A stretch of 64,000 nucleotides of DNA from Sinotaia quadrata (GCA_028829895.1 CM054179.1:96468875-96532874); one strand, 5' to 3'; shown: positions 12,501 through 21,089, counted from the first letter of the stretch. Notes: generated from the letters alone by a model not told the origin. Program-made: numbers and translations.

Positions 12501-14430
12501 TTCAGATCTCTGTTATTTTTTAGGGTAAGGGAAAATAAAGGCGTACATAGACATACTTTCATAAATAAAAACAAGTGACGTGTTGTGGATGATAACAATG
12601 ACGTATAGATGTAGGCTTGGAACATTTCTGGTGAAGAAAAAAGTAAATGCATGTTCTCTGTATTTAGCTGTCTCCTTTTGCACAAGCTCAGGGCTTCCCC
12701 TTCTTCTCAAGTTTCACATTTATACATTTGCCTTCCTTTCGTGAATACAAAATCCATTCACTTGTCATAAATTTCACATTTATGTATTTATCTCCCTTTC
12801 ATGAATACAAAATCCATATACTCGTCTTAAATTTCATATTTATATATTTACCTCCCTTTCATGAATACAAAATCCATACACTTGTCTCTAATTTCATATT
12901 TTTGTATTGACCTCCTTTTCATGAATACAAAATCCATACACTTGTCTCTAATTTCATATTTTTGTATTGACCTCCTTTTCATGAATACAAAATCCATACA
13001 CTTGTCTCTAATTTCACATTTTTGTATTTTGACCTCCTTTTCATGAATACAAAATACATTCAATTGTCCCGAGTTTCACATTTATATATTTACCTCCCTT
13101 TCATGAATGCAAAGTCCATAATCTTTCAATTTTAGGCAAGAAAATGCTTATATTTATAAATACAGCATGAATCGATTTTTTTTTCTTTTCATCAGTGCGC
13201 ACCATGGACCTGGTACCTGTCTGTCGATATGCAGCTTTACTGGATCGCACCCATCTTGATTCTTCCCTTAGCTATAGGGTGAGACATCTTTAACGTTAAT
13301 TTCTGTAGGATGTTTCTTTATTACCGGTTCTTCCTTTCTCGTGAGTGCATGAGCGAAACGCCATGTTTTAAAATTTATTGTGTGTGTGTGTGTGTGTGTG
13401 TGAACAGCCTATTGCGTCTGAGGCGCAAACAGGCACCTGTTGTTAGGGGTCAAGGGTAGTCTGGCGCTCGAGTTTACGTCATATCGGCTTAGATTAATTT
13501 TGAAATCATTTTCTTACTTTTCGGGGGTTTTGCTTGTCAGTTTTTCCATTCCACGACACAATTTTAATATTTTGTTGTTGTTTGTTTCCTTTCAGATACA
13601 GAATTATTTCTGGATTTTTAATATTCGGACTTGTCATCATGCAAGCGGTTCTCACCATCTATTTTGAAGAAGATGTAAACGGAGATTATCTAAGGTAGGG
13701 CTGGTAAATATTATCAGAGTATTTCTTTTTAACACGTATAGATTACACGGTATATATATATTTCGAATCGTCTATTTACTGTCTGTTCCTTACTCTATTA
13801 TCTAAAGTTTATTTACTGTCTGTTCCTTACTCTATTGTCTAAAGTTTATTTACTGTCTGCTCCTTACTCTATTATCTAAAGTTTATTTACTGTCTGTTCC
13901 TTACTCTATTATCTAAAGTCTATTTACTGTCTGTTCCTTACTCTATTGTCTAAAGTTTATTTACTGTCTGTTCCTTACTCTATTGTCTAAAGTTTATTTA
14001 CTGTCTGCTCCTTACTCTATTATCTAAAGTTTATTTACTGTCTGTTCCTTACTCTATTATCTAAAGTCTATTTACTGTCTGCTCCTTACTGTATTGTCTA
14101 AAGTTTATTTTTCATTCAATGCGCATTTTGCTTTTAGTGTCTAGTAATGGTTTTCCTTTATTATTAACATTTTTTCTAAAACCGACTAAAGAGTGTTTTC
14201 AGATTGATGGAAAGAGAAAAAAAATGTAGTTTAATGAGTTCCCTTCTACAGTCTATCACTTATATTGCATGTGTGTGTGTGTGTCTGCATACTCATGTTC
14301 ATGCAGGTGTATGTATACGTGTTCGCGTGTGCGTGAATGCATGGATGTGCGCGCGTGTGTGTGCTCGCATGCCTATATGTATGTCTGTGCCTGCATGCTT
14401 CTGCAAGTTTCGTTCTTGTGCGTGGTTAAA

Positions 14431-14492
<62 letters not shown>

Positions 14493-14520
14493 TGTGTGTG
14501 TGTATGTGTGTGTGTGTGTG

Positions 14521-14582
<62 letters not shown>

Positions 14583-17500
14583 GTCAGAAGTTCACTAAAG
14601 AAATATCAGTCAGAGACATCAGGATATCCTTGTCCATTAGCTGGCCAGTGCTTCCTCATTGTAAATATGCAGTCACTATCGTTATCCTTAGCAGCAAACT
14701 ATCAGCTGCATCTGTAATCAACTTTTGTCAAATTTATATTTTTTTTCATCAATAAATAACGTTATCATGAAACTTGCCTGCATTCTTCCCTCTCCGTTTC
14801 TCTGCTCTTGGGTGACCATTCCAATGTACACGTGCTTTGTTCCCGCGTTTCAGTTTGACTTGGTTGCCAGGAAACGAGTAACGAGTGTCTGATATTTGTG
14901 TACTTCCAGGAATTCGGAAGAGTACATCTGGCAGATCTTTCAGAAGCCCTACTGTCGCGTAGCACCATATGTCCTTGGAATCGGGCTGGGATACATTCTG
15001 AAAGAAGTCGGTGGACGGTTTAGGCTGAGCCCTGTAAGAACTGGATTTCTTTCCTTCCTTTTATAACCTGAACACCTTAATCTTTTGTTGATATGTGTTT
15101 ATATATTTCTTTTCTAATATGTTCCTTTTTTCTAATCTGATCCCCTTTGACTTTAGTGATAGGGATTAATGTGTTTCTCCAGCAATGTTCCTTTTTCTAA
15201 TCTCATCCCCTTTGACTTTAGTGATAGGGATTAATGTATTTCTCTAGCAATGTTCCCATTTTTACCTGAACGCTTTTGTCTTTATTGATAGGAGCTGATG
15301 TGTTTCTCCAGCAATGTTCCCTATTTTACCTGAGCCCCTTTATCTCTAGTGATAGGAAATGATGTGTTTCCCCAACAATTTTCCTTTTTCACCTGAACCC
15401 CTCTGACTTTAGTGATAGGAGTTGCTCTATTTTTTCCAGCAATGTTCCCTCTTTAAGCCTGAACCACTCTCAAGTCGCACACTATGTTACTCAATACGCG
15501 CGCGTTGTTACTCAGTACACGCACAATGTTACTCAATACGCACACAATGTTAACACAACACGTTAGGTTTAAAAAATTCAGATCTATTAAACTTCAACGT
15601 TTTAGTATTTAGCATTTGTGTTGTTAATTACTTCCCCTTGTTTCTCCTTTCAATTCAGTATCTTGTCATTTTAGATCTTAGAAGTATGCCATTAATTACT
15701 TCCCCTTGTTTCTCCTTTCATTTCAGTATCTTGTAGTTTTAGAACTTTTAAGTATGCCATTAATTACTTCCCATTGTTTCTCCTTTCAATTCAGTATCTT
15801 GTCATTTTAGATCTTAGAAGTATGCCATTAATTACTTCCCCTTGTTTCTCCTTTCATTTCAGTATCTTGTAGTTTTAGAACTTTTAAGTATGCCATTAAT
15901 TACTTCCCCTTGTTTCTCCTTTCAATTCAGTATCTTGTTATTTTAGATCTTAGAAGTATGCCATTAATTACTTCCCCTTGTTTCTCCTTTCATTTCAGTA
16001 TCTTGTAGTTTTAGAACTTTAAGTATGCCATTAATTACTTCCTCTTTATGATGGAAACTGTTTATTATACATGCTTTGTTTGTTTGTTTTTTCCTGCGAA
16101 AGGAAAAGGATAGCCGTTATTAAACAGGAGATCGAATCACATATATTTGATTTTATTTCTTCATTTTTCTTTACAAAAGTTTACATGGACTGTATTAAGC
16201 TGACCATCTCAGCTCTCGACTAGCCTCGTGTAGTATAAACTCAATGATAATTATAACCTGAAGTCAATTTTAACTCGGGATTCTCAAATACGATAAGACT
16301 AGGTCCAAACTTTTGTCCTCGTGGAAAGAAGCATGAGTAATTGAGATTCTTGCGCTTGTTGATTTAAGAGAGCAGACTGAAATCCGTCTTTATAGAGTTA
16401 ACTTTGAACTATGGCACCATTCACGCTTACTGAAGTAAACAATTGCGCTGAGGTCAAACGAGGTCATTTGAAAGAATGCTTTACACTAAACACCGTTTAT
16501 AGCAAGCAAGCAAAATAAGAGAGCTGTTGAATGTACAGAGAATTACAATATTCACTGTTAAAGACAAATATTTCTCGGATTTTCTTAGACAGGCATTTTC
16601 AGTCAAACAAATCGGGTGTAGGTGCCAATATAAACGACGTCACGACTGGTGAGCGTGGTTCTGTATACACAATACATCTGACTTTGTTTCTTTTAAACAC
16701 TCTCTGCAAATTTGTGTTTGTAGTTTAATTTATACTTTTTTTTAATTTTCTGATCTGTATTTACAAGTACATGCACATTTTATTTTAGCTCGTAACAGAT
16801 GGTGGAATCTTATTTACGTTCGTTCGTTTGCTGGCGTGCTAGTCTATCTTTTCTTTAATGTTTAGCTCTTTGTGTGACCTTAGGGATCTGATATATTATT
16901 GTTATTATTTACATGATTTTAGGGAGCAAAGACTATTGGCTGGTTGCTAGCTCTTGGTGCTTCTCTCACAAGTACGTTTGTCAAATACGACGAGAATAGA
17001 TTTATGCTCGAGACGCCGTTCTATTGGTCGCACACTGCACGTGCTGTTCACGAGGCGCTCTTCAGACCGTTCTTCTCATTGGCTGTGTGCTGGATTATAT
17101 TTGCATGCGCCACAGGCAACGGAGGTAAAGCATATGTTTGTATGTGTTTATTTATTTTCTATGTTCTTAACGCATGGCATTTGCGCATTTCTGGGATAAA
17201 TGTATCTTAAGGCTGGTAGTAAATTCAATACAACAAATGTGTAACTATCAAATTTCTTTCCAAACCACAGGTCTTATCAATTCAATACTTTCGTGGCGGA
17301 GTTTCCGGCCTTTGTCCAGGCTGACTTATTGTATCTTCTTGCTCCATCCGGCCATAATTCAAGCTGATCAATGGCATTCTCGCGTGCCAGTGTACTTCAC
17401 CGTTAGTTATGTGGTAAGTTATCGCATATTAACCTTCTGTTAATCCAGCCTGCAACACCATTAGTTATGTGGTATGTTATCGCATATTAGCCCTCTGTTA

Positions 17501-19071
17501 ATCCAGCCTACTTCACTGTTAGTTATGTGGTAAGTTGTCGCATATTAGCCCTCTGTTAATCCAGCCTATTTCACTGTTAGTTATGTGGTAAGTTGTCGCA
17601 TATTAACCCTCTGTTAATCCAGCCTGCTTCACCATTAGTTATCAAGTATGTTATCGCATATTAACCCTCTGTTAATCCAGCCTGCTTCACCATTAGTTAT
17701 CTCTTCGTTTTACTTCTTCGTCCGTCTCTTTAGTTTGCTTGCAACATGACAGGACAAATTCTTTACTTTGCTTGCAACATGACAGGACAAATTATTTAGT
17801 TTGCTTGCAACATGACAGGACAAATTCTTTACTTTGCTTGCAACATTACCAGACACATTCTTTTGTTTGCTTGCAGTATGACCAGACAAATTCTTACTTT
17901 TCTTGCATCATGACCAGACACATTCTTTAGTTTGCTTGCAATACGACCAGATAGTCTTTAGTTTGCTTGCAATACGATCAGACAAATTCTTGAGTTTGCT
18001 TGCAATACTATCAGACAAATTCTTTAGTTTGCTTGCAATACGATCAGACAAATTCTTGAGTTTGCTTGCAATACTATCAGACAAATTCTTTAGTTTGCTT
18101 GCAATACGATCAGACAAATTCTTGAGGTCCATCACGTCTTCGATTAGATACAAAGGTCACGGATCACTGGATGGTCATTCACTGGACTCAGGGACATCGT
18201 TGCTAAATTTAATAGTTAGAGAATTTGACTTACCAAGGACTATCTTATCAATGTTAATAGAATATTATCTTACCCTTAAAAAACGTTCATGATTAATTTA
18301 TATTTTTTAAATAACTACCAGTATGTTACCAAATCACGCAGAGCAGTATGTTACCAAACTAGTTTAGTATGTTACATATGGAGCAGTAGGTTACTAAAAT
18401 ATAGAGCAGTAGGTTACCCAACTTCATAGAGTAGTATGGTACCACAATACAGAGCAGTAGAGTATTCTATTACCAAAATATAGAGTAGTATCTTACCAAA
18501 ATACACAGAATAGTTTTTACCAAAATCCGAAGGGCATTGTTGTCACTGGTCCTATAACCTCCTGTAGTATAAACTCATAAACATAACGTAACCTCACATC
18601 ACCTTTTACTCAGTATTCACATAATCTCGATGTCGTTTTATCTCAATATTCACATATCTCGATGTCGTTTTATCTCGGTATTCACATATCTCGATGTCGT
18701 TTTATCTCGGTATTCACATATCTCGATGTCGTTTTATCTCAGTATTCATATTTGTGACGATTAGGTCCGCAGTTTGCCTTCCTGGAATAAATGTCCTAAC
18801 GTTTCTGTTTTATTTCAGTATTCACATAATCTCGATGTCGTTTTATTTCAGTATTCATATTTGTGACAGGAATTTGTGCGCAGCTTGACTTCCTGGAATA
18901 AATGAAGTCCTAACGTTCTGTTTCTTTCAACAGTTGCAGAGAGCGGCAGGGTACTTCTTGATTTCTGTAATCTTCGCTTACTTGCTGTCTGTCATAGTGG
19001 AAGCGCCAATCACGGCACTTGAGAGAACACTCTTCAAGCGACGCAGTCTGCCAGTCAAAGCTACTCTGTAA
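3614..19071 (+). CDS. nose resistant to fluoxetine protein 6-like (nrf-6-like) acyltransferase-3 membrane protein, 12 exons, 5' partial
   Basis: Exons: 3614-3701, 6112-6383, 7589-7759, 9033-9126, 9935-10033, 10575-10746, 13196-13278, 13596-13694, 14910-15033, 16923-17124, 17271-17413, 18934-19071. All introns are GT-AG, the phases match at every junction, and the joined frame gives 560 residues plus TAA. The family (Acyl_transf_3) consists of multipass membrane proteins; C. elegans nrf-6 acts in gut lipid and drug handling, and the transferred group is not firmly known. Visible marks: a TM at about residues 31-47, then a polar loop to about 119; CLHGIRVLSILWVIVGHT (His153, His167) in the first membrane helix of the domain; RLDPAY at 241-246; CAPWTWYLSVDMQ at 299-311; KPYCRVAPYVLG at 371-382; LLHPAI near 492; and a last TM ending in VEAPI at about 537-541. 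The N-terminal NRF domain and signal peptide are absent, so the start lies upstream. Family assignment is secure; function in this animal is inference. Confidence 0.93.
3702..3880 (+). repeat. tandem duplication beginning at the exon-a 5' splice site
   Basis: TATGTGAGTTGTCGCCCTTA at 3700 recurs at 3785 as TATGGGAGTTGTCACCCTTA and, partly, at 3858 as ACATGAGTTGTC. The second copy has lost the GT (GG instead), so only the first copy keeps a donor. Confidence 0.8.
4002..4108 (+). repeat. 32-bp minisatellite, 3-4 copies
   Basis: GAGTGTTTCAGTATTTTATA occurs at 4002, 4034, 4066 and (diverged) 4098, exactly 32 bp apart, followed by TGGGTGTTGTCT. The degenerate tract to 4500 seems to be older decay of related sequence. 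Confidence 0.92.
4570..4880 (+). repeat. degenerate tandem repeat, unit about 30-35 bp
   Basis: GTTAAAGGTTTCGCTCTATC and AGTCACTTTGTAA alternate about nine times with length variation. Confidence 0.85.
6112..6383 (+). CDS. nrf-6-like exon b: first membrane helix and cytosolic loop
   Basis: The acceptor is TTCCATTTACAG and the donor GAAG|GTACAG. The exon begins with CIFSVLGALIILGTIID, a clear membrane helix, followed by about 70 polar residues rich in E, D, K and S (residues 48-119). The frame stays open past the donor to a TAG at 6404-6406, so intron retention would truncate the protein here. The donor is slightly weaker than the others; phase agreement with the next exon supports it. Confidence 0.85.
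6590..7205 (+). repeat. AT-rich degenerate minisatellite in intron b/c, unit about 38-45 bp
   Basis: The unit is TTATTTAATAATTAACAAAC followed by ACTCATTAACTG; later units change to ACACCCATTAACTATTGAAT. About 14 units, with a gradient of divergence along the array. Confidence 0.88.
7206..7588 (+). other. 3' part of intron b/c
   Basis: Contains loose repeats of ATAGTAATATAGTGTAGCAG-like sequence (7260-7510). The terminal tract TTTATTTTTTCCTTCC serves the exon-c acceptor. Confidence 0.6.
7589..7759 (+). CDS. nrf-6-like exon c: start of the acyltransferase-3 domain with HGIR...GHT
   Basis: The acceptor ATGAAG follows a pyrimidine-rich tract (TTTTTTCCTTCC) and the donor is TTTG|GTAAGA. The exon encodes AFSLLRNTQEIFDVDD and then CLHGIRVLSILWVIVGHT. 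The two histidines (153 and 167 of the visible protein) are hallmark residues of the family. The acceptor was chosen because it is the AG that gives two bases to complete the codon split at exon b, and because the in-frame region upstream has stops at 7573 and 7576. Confidence 0.9.
8095..8445 (+). repeat. pyrimidine-rich degenerate array in intron c/d
   Basis: The unit is TGTTCTTTCTATTCGCTGTG followed by TTCTGTCTGTTCCCT (about 35-40 bp, roughly 8 copies). It gives Cys/Phe/Ser-rich open frames in all plus frames, which are not genes. Confidence 0.88.
8610..8950 (+). repeat. 56-bp minisatellite, about 6 copies
   Basis: ATTCTACATCTCACTAAATA then CCCATTAGATAATTTGTATA then ATAACCTTAGTGTC, with CTACATCTCAC at 8628 and 8684 and on. 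The last two copies are diverged. Confidence 0.92.
9033..9126 (+). CDS. nrf-6-like exon d
   Basis: The acceptor is CATCCCTTGCAG and the donor CAG|GTGAGA. It encodes ENPLTAAENLETIMGEPII and ends in SDTFLVV, the loop and the start of the next membrane helix. It is too short to appear as a long open frame, but both junction phases agree with its neighbours. Confidence 0.9.
9165..9432 (+). repeat. 64-bp minisatellite, 4 copies, in intron d/e
   Basis: AGGTGTAGTCAGATATTAAA starts at 9174, 9238, 9302 and 9366, each followed by TCTACATAGAAAGTGTAGTT. The copies are nearly identical. Confidence 0.95.
9529..9595 (+). repeat. (CA)n microsatellite
   Basis: About 33 uninterrupted CA units. Confidence 0.97.
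9935..10033 (+). CDS. nrf-6-like exon e
   Basis: The acceptor is TTTGTTTCAG and the donor CCG|GTAAGT. It encodes SGCLASFWLLRFIEQEG followed by KTMVKYYIHRAV, a membrane helix leading into the basic Y-x-x-R segment that precedes the RLxPxY motif in this family. Confidence 0.92.
10120..10419 (+). pseudogene. THAP zinc-finger gene fragment (N-terminal half), frameshifted, inside an nrf-6-like intron
   Basis: From about 10261 the frame reads VKYCSAYDCPN and then FFTFPKYHKLRE, the N-terminal half of a C2CH THAP finger (C-x4-C, then FPK). After an A-run the homologous reading continues in another frame as KKCITKPKRE, where the family has Trp at the Cys. The distal C-x2-H pair is absent and the expected start ATG is ATA. 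Upstream bases hold a CRE (TGACGTCA) and an RFX half-site (CCATAGCAAC). An inverted homologue lies at 27088-27360. THAP domains occur in DNA-binding host proteins and P-element-type transposases; this fragment cannot tell which. Confidence 0.75.
10575..10746 (+). CDS. nrf-6-like exon f: RLDPAY motif and lumenal loop
   Basis: The acceptor is CTTGTCTTAG and the donor CAG|GTACGC. The exon encodes RLDPAYGIAIMIFT, then a loop with C-x2-YWWTNLLYINNFY. The RLxPxY and W-W-NLLY-NN strings are strongly characteristic of NRF-6-like acyltransferases. It leaves in phase 0. Confidence 0.94.
10826..11800 (+). repeat. 20-bp minisatellite, about 48 copies, in intron f/g
   Basis: The unit is ACATTACGCACTCAAACAAA with regular variants at the AAACTAAAC / AAACAAAGC / AAACAATTACGTACTC positions. 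The phase is kept for almost 1 kb, broken only by single-base slips (for example at 11230). Variant order repeats in blocks, a sign of block duplication. Open frames across it are artefacts of the low-stop repeat. Confidence 0.97.
11801..12710 (+). other. unique part of intron f/g
   Basis: No repeat or coding signal is seen; short open frames here are not supported. Confidence 0.6.
12715..13115 (+). repeat. 60-bp minisatellite, about 6-7 copies
   Basis: The unit is CCTTTTCATGAATACAAAAT then CCATACACTTGTCTCTAATT then TCATATTTTTGTATTGACCT. The central copies (about 12850-13030) are almost identical and the outer ones diverged, as expected for expansion from the middle. Confidence 0.94.
13196..13278 (+). 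CDS. nrf-6-like exon g: CAPWTWYLSVDMQ motif
   Basis: The acceptor CTTTTCATCAG follows a long T run and the donor is GG|GTGAGA. It encodes CAPWTWYLSVDMQLYWIAP and the start of a membrane helix. C-x2-W-x-WYL-x-VDMQ is a near-invariant string in this family. Confidence 0.94.
13279..13595 (+). other. short intron g/h
   Basis: This 317-bp intron contains a (GT)n tract at 13380-13402 and no other structure. Confidence 0.7.
13596..13694 (+). CDS. nrf-6-like exon h
   Basis: The acceptor is TTCCTTTCAG and the donor AAG|GTAGGG. It encodes a membrane helix (IISGFLIFGLVIMQAVLTIY) followed by an acidic loop, EEDVNGDYL. Both split codons rejoin correctly. Confidence 0.9.
13765..14110 (+). repeat. 37-bp minisatellite, about 9 copies, in intron h/i
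   Basis: TTATTTACTGTCTGTTCCTT then ACTCTATTGTCTAAAGT. The Tgtt/Tgct and Attg/Atta variants recur in the same order along the array, suggesting a higher-order repeat of several units. Confidence 0.94.
14265..14582 (+). repeat. long compound (GT)n microsatellite
   Basis: A diverged TGTGTGC-rich lead is followed by about 150 bp of GT repeats interrupted by TTTG and TATG. Capable of Z-DNA. The Cys/Val open frames are artefacts. Confidence 0.96.
14910..15033 (+). CDS. nrf-6-like exon i: KPYCRVAPYVLG motif
   Basis: The acceptor is TACTTCCAG and the donor CCT|GTAAGA. It encodes YIWQIFQKPYCRVAPYVLG and then GLGYILKEVGGRF. KPYCRxAPYxxG is one of the most conserved strings of the family. It leaves in phase 0. 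Confidence 0.94.
15100..15450 (+). repeat. tandem repeat of about 65-72 bp, 5 copies, in intron i/j
   Basis: CTTTAGTGATAGGGATTAAT then TGTTTCTCCAGCAATGTTCC then a TTTTTCTAATCTGATCCCCT-like part; divergence increases toward the 3' end. Confidence 0.9.
15635..16045 (+). repeat. 68-bp minisatellite with a two-unit (136-bp) higher-order repeat
   Basis: GCCATTAATTACTTCC occurs at 15688, 15756, 15824, 15892, 15960 and 16027. Units alternate between type A (TTGTCATTTTAGATCTTAGA) and type B (TTGTAGTTTTAGAACTTTTA). Every unit contains TTTCTCCTTTCAATTCAG or TTTCATTTCAG, which resembles a 3' splice site. Confidence 0.95.
16046..16922 (+). other. unique part of intron i/j
   Basis: No repeat or coding support is seen. 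The 65-residue open frame at 16531 has no recognisable features. Confidence 0.6.
16923..17124 (+). CDS. nrf-6-like exon j
   Basis: The acceptor is ATGATTTTAG and the donor GAG|GTAAAG. Its 67 codons cover a membrane helix (TIGWLLALGASLTSTF), a loop, then ARAVHEALFRPFFSLAVCW and IIFACATGNGG, typical of the late helices of NRF-6-like proteins. Confidence 0.93.
17271..17413 (+). CDS. nrf-6-like exon k
   Basis: The acceptor is CAAACCACAG and the donor GTG|GTAAGT. It encodes LINSILSWRSFRPLSRLTYC, then IFLLHPAIIQ and FTVSYV. The NxxLSWxxFxPLSRLTYxxYLxHP pattern is diagnostic. The last 11 bases and the donor are the first unit of a 58-bp tandem array that runs on into the intron. Confidence 0.93.
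17403..17705 (+). repeat. 58-bp array whose unit includes the exon-k end and its 5' splice site
   Basis: TTAGTTATGTGGTAAGT begins at 17403, 17461, 17519, 17577 and (changed) 17635 and 17693, exactly 58 bp apart, each followed by ATCGCATATTA and CTCTGTTAATCCAGCCT. Copy 1 overlaps the last 11 bases of exon k and its donor. Copies 3 and 4 keep an intact GTG|GTAAGT, copy 2 has GTATGT and copy 5 has lost it. Confidence 0.96.
17735..18130 (+). repeat. 33-bp minisatellite, about 12 copies
   Basis: TAGTTTGCTTGCAATACGAT then CAGACAAATTCTT. At the 3' end units alternate ACGAT/ACTAT and TAG/GAG, giving a 66-bp dimer. 33 is a multiple of three, so frames stay open on both strands without coding meaning. 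Confidence 0.94.
18320..18540 (+). repeat. degenerate repeat of AGAGCAGTATGTTACCAAAA-like units
   Basis: About eight copies of a 25-35-bp unit, strongly diverged. Confidence 0.75.
18600..18905 (+). repeat. 32-bp array plus larger duplication before the last exon
   Basis: TATTCACATATCTCGATGTC then GTTTTATCTCGG recurs about seven times. A longer piece ending CTTCCTGGAATAAATG and CCTAACGTT is duplicated (about 18770-18800 and 18880-18915). Two units end TTTTATTTCAG, resembling an acceptor, just upstream of the true one at 18933. Confidence 0.88.
18934..19071 (+). CDS. nrf-6-like terminal exon l with stop
   Basis: The acceptor is TTTCTTTCAACAG. It encodes a final membrane helix (GYFLISVIFAYLLSVIV), EAPITALER, a basic tail (FKRRSLPVKATL) and TAA at 19069-19071. 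The family ends with this helix, the E-x-P motif and a short tail, so the C terminus is complete. Confidence 0.94.
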   Translation: MQRAAGYFLISVIFAYLLSVIVEAPITALERTLFKRRSLPVKATL

Positions 19072-19104
19072 AAGACTTTTGCCAACTTCAAATCCAGATG
19101 TTAC

Positions 19105-19277
19105 TCAATGTCAATCAAAGAACGATAACTGCTCGTATTATATAATGCAGAAATAACTGTGTAACAATTAGTTGCTTATTCTATCGTATTCACTCTACGC
19201 AATGTCAATCAAAGAACGATAACTGCTCTCTTTATATGATAATGCAATAATAACTGTGTAACAATTATTTGCCTATT
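19105..19277 (+). repeat. two-copy tandem duplication in the nrf-6-like 3' flank / 3' UTR
   Basis: AATGTCAATCAAAGAACGAT occurs at about 19106 and 19200, each followed by AACTGCTC, then a variable AT stretch, then AACTGTGTAACAATTA. Because it starts about 35 bp after the stop codon it is probably in the 3' UTR. No unambiguous AATAAA was located close downstream. Confidence 0.8.
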
Positions 19278-19495
19278 ATTGACATATATTCACTTATTTC
19301 CACGATCTTTCTAAATGGAACCAATTTGTAAATTCTAGAATTTTCACCACAAGACCCACGCAGGCTCCCTAAATGATTGTCAAACTGTAAAATCTAATTA
19401 ACCTTTCGTTTGAGATCAACCAGAAAGTAGGCAAAGATTTATTTGCGGTTACCTTGTTTTTTACATTGTACGTATAAATTTCCGTTTATGTGCTT

Positions 19496-19512
19496 TTGTT
19501 ATAATAATAATA

Positions 19513-19551
<39 letters not shown>

Positions 19552-19552
19552 T
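19496..19552 (+). repeat. (TAA)n/(TTA)n microsatellite
   Basis: AATAATAATAA passes directly into a long TTATTATTA run, so it can fold back on itself. Confidence 0.95.
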
Positions 19553-19604
19553 AAAGAATGTGTACTTTTGTTTGTCATCCTTTTAAGCTCCTTCTAGGCA
19601 TTAT

Positions 19605-19945
19605 TTTTTAATCACACTATTAAAGTCACTCTTGTCACACACCAATATGAACAAAAGAAATAATCACACTATTAAAGTCACTCTTGTCACACACCAATAT
19701 GAACAAAAGAAATAATCACACTATTAAAGTCACTATTGTCACACACCAATATGAACAAAAGAAATAATCACACTATTAAAGTCACTATTGTCACACACCT
19801 ATATGAACAAAAGAAATAATCACACTATTAAAGTCACTATTGTCACACACCTATATGAACAAAAGAAATAATCACACTATTAAAGTCACTATTGTCACAC
19901 ACCTATATGAACAAAAGAAATAATCACACTATTATAGTCAATAAT
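19605..19945 (+). repeat. 52-bp minisatellite, 6-7 copies
   Basis: TAATCACACTATTAAAGTCA occurs at 19609, 19661, 19713 and on, with GTCACACACCAATATGAACA in each unit. Units differ by fixed variants (CTCTTG/CTATTG, CCAATA/CCTATA) that change once along the array. Confidence 0.95.
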
Positions 19946-20126
19946 GTCATACTGGTTCCAAAAAAAAAATCATTCCTTGTTTTATTTTAGTTCTAAATAA
20001 TTTGTTATGTGTCGTCATTTTCTATACGTCATTAAGTAATGTTCCTCTCCAGACCACTCCTTACTGTGCTCGTCAAATTGATTTCTTTTGAGGATGTGTG
20101 GATTGTTTGTTTAGTTGCTCTATGCA

Positions 20127-20151
20127 TGTGCGTGTGTGTATGTGTGTGTGT

Positions 20152-20200
<49 letters not shown>
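20127..20200 (+). repeat. (GT)n microsatellite
   Basis: GT run with a single GG interruption. Confidence 0.96.
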
Positions 20201-20204
20201 ACCC

Positions 20205-20940
20205 TATGCTGGAACTGATTGATTTTAGTTAAATAAGTTACTAATTTCTCCTAATCTTGAAATATTAAATGATGAATTACGTATTTCATATTATTGAGAA
20301 TCCTGAAAGTTGTACGTAGTTACACAAAGAAATTTATTTGTCATTTTAATATTAGAGACAAGTTAAATTCTTGATCTCCATTTTTCATGTTCTATACTGT
20401 TGTATGTATTCACTTGACATAGGAGGTGGTTCGAAGGGGGTAAGGGGGGGGGGGGCAATAAGCTCTCCTTTTAATGTACATATAATTTATTGTACGGTCA
20501 CAATAATTTCATCATTTGATGATATGCTTATCATATTTTTGTTAACTGAACAGTCGTTTAGACTGTGAACATGTACTGAATCAGTCTGAACAATGTCTCA
20601 CTTGAGTGGGTGAGCACACGAAAGAACGCCTGCAGAGTGAGCGATAGTAGTGAGCTAGTTGGTGGCAAGTGAGGCGTGACGAAGGGAGTCGTTGCGAAGA
20701 TCATTGTATTCTAAAGTTCTGACGAATGAAAACAACAAACCTGCCACGTATCTGTCAGTATTGTAATAGCATGAACATTGCAGAAATATCGTTGCATTCA
20801 GTTCTGTATCTGTAAATCTTAATCTTAGCCCTTTCGCACGTAACAAAGTCACAAGTTTATTGTTCACGTTATTACTGTCAATTCCATTCTCTCTTATATT
20901 CAAGTCTCAACTTACAATTTTCTGCAACAGTTTTTACTAG
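20205..20940 (+). other. no gene seen; G12 homopolymer
   Basis: Contains a run of 12 G at 20444-20455 and unique AT-rich sequence. Open frames at 20371 (+) and 20655 (-) have no support. Confidence 0.55.
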
Positions 20941-20944
20941 CCCG

Positions 20945-20945
<1 letters not shown>

Positions 20946-21004
<59 letters not shown>
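20946..21004 (+). repeat. (CA)n microsatellite
   Basis: About 29 CA units. Confidence 0.97.
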
Positions 21005-21007
<3 letters not shown>

Positions 21008-21089
21008 GCATATTAAATACAACATATCAATTTTACGAGTGCATCCACTAGAAACAATGTAAAGTATTTAGTATACTTTATACAGGCAT

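Noticed and set aside
14204..14755. Cys/Val-rich open frames of 90-180 codons over GT repeats (also at 1539, 34584, 45150 and, on the minus strand, 9389)
   Set aside because: They are translations of (GT)n or (CA)n microsatellites; no codon is independent of the repeat.
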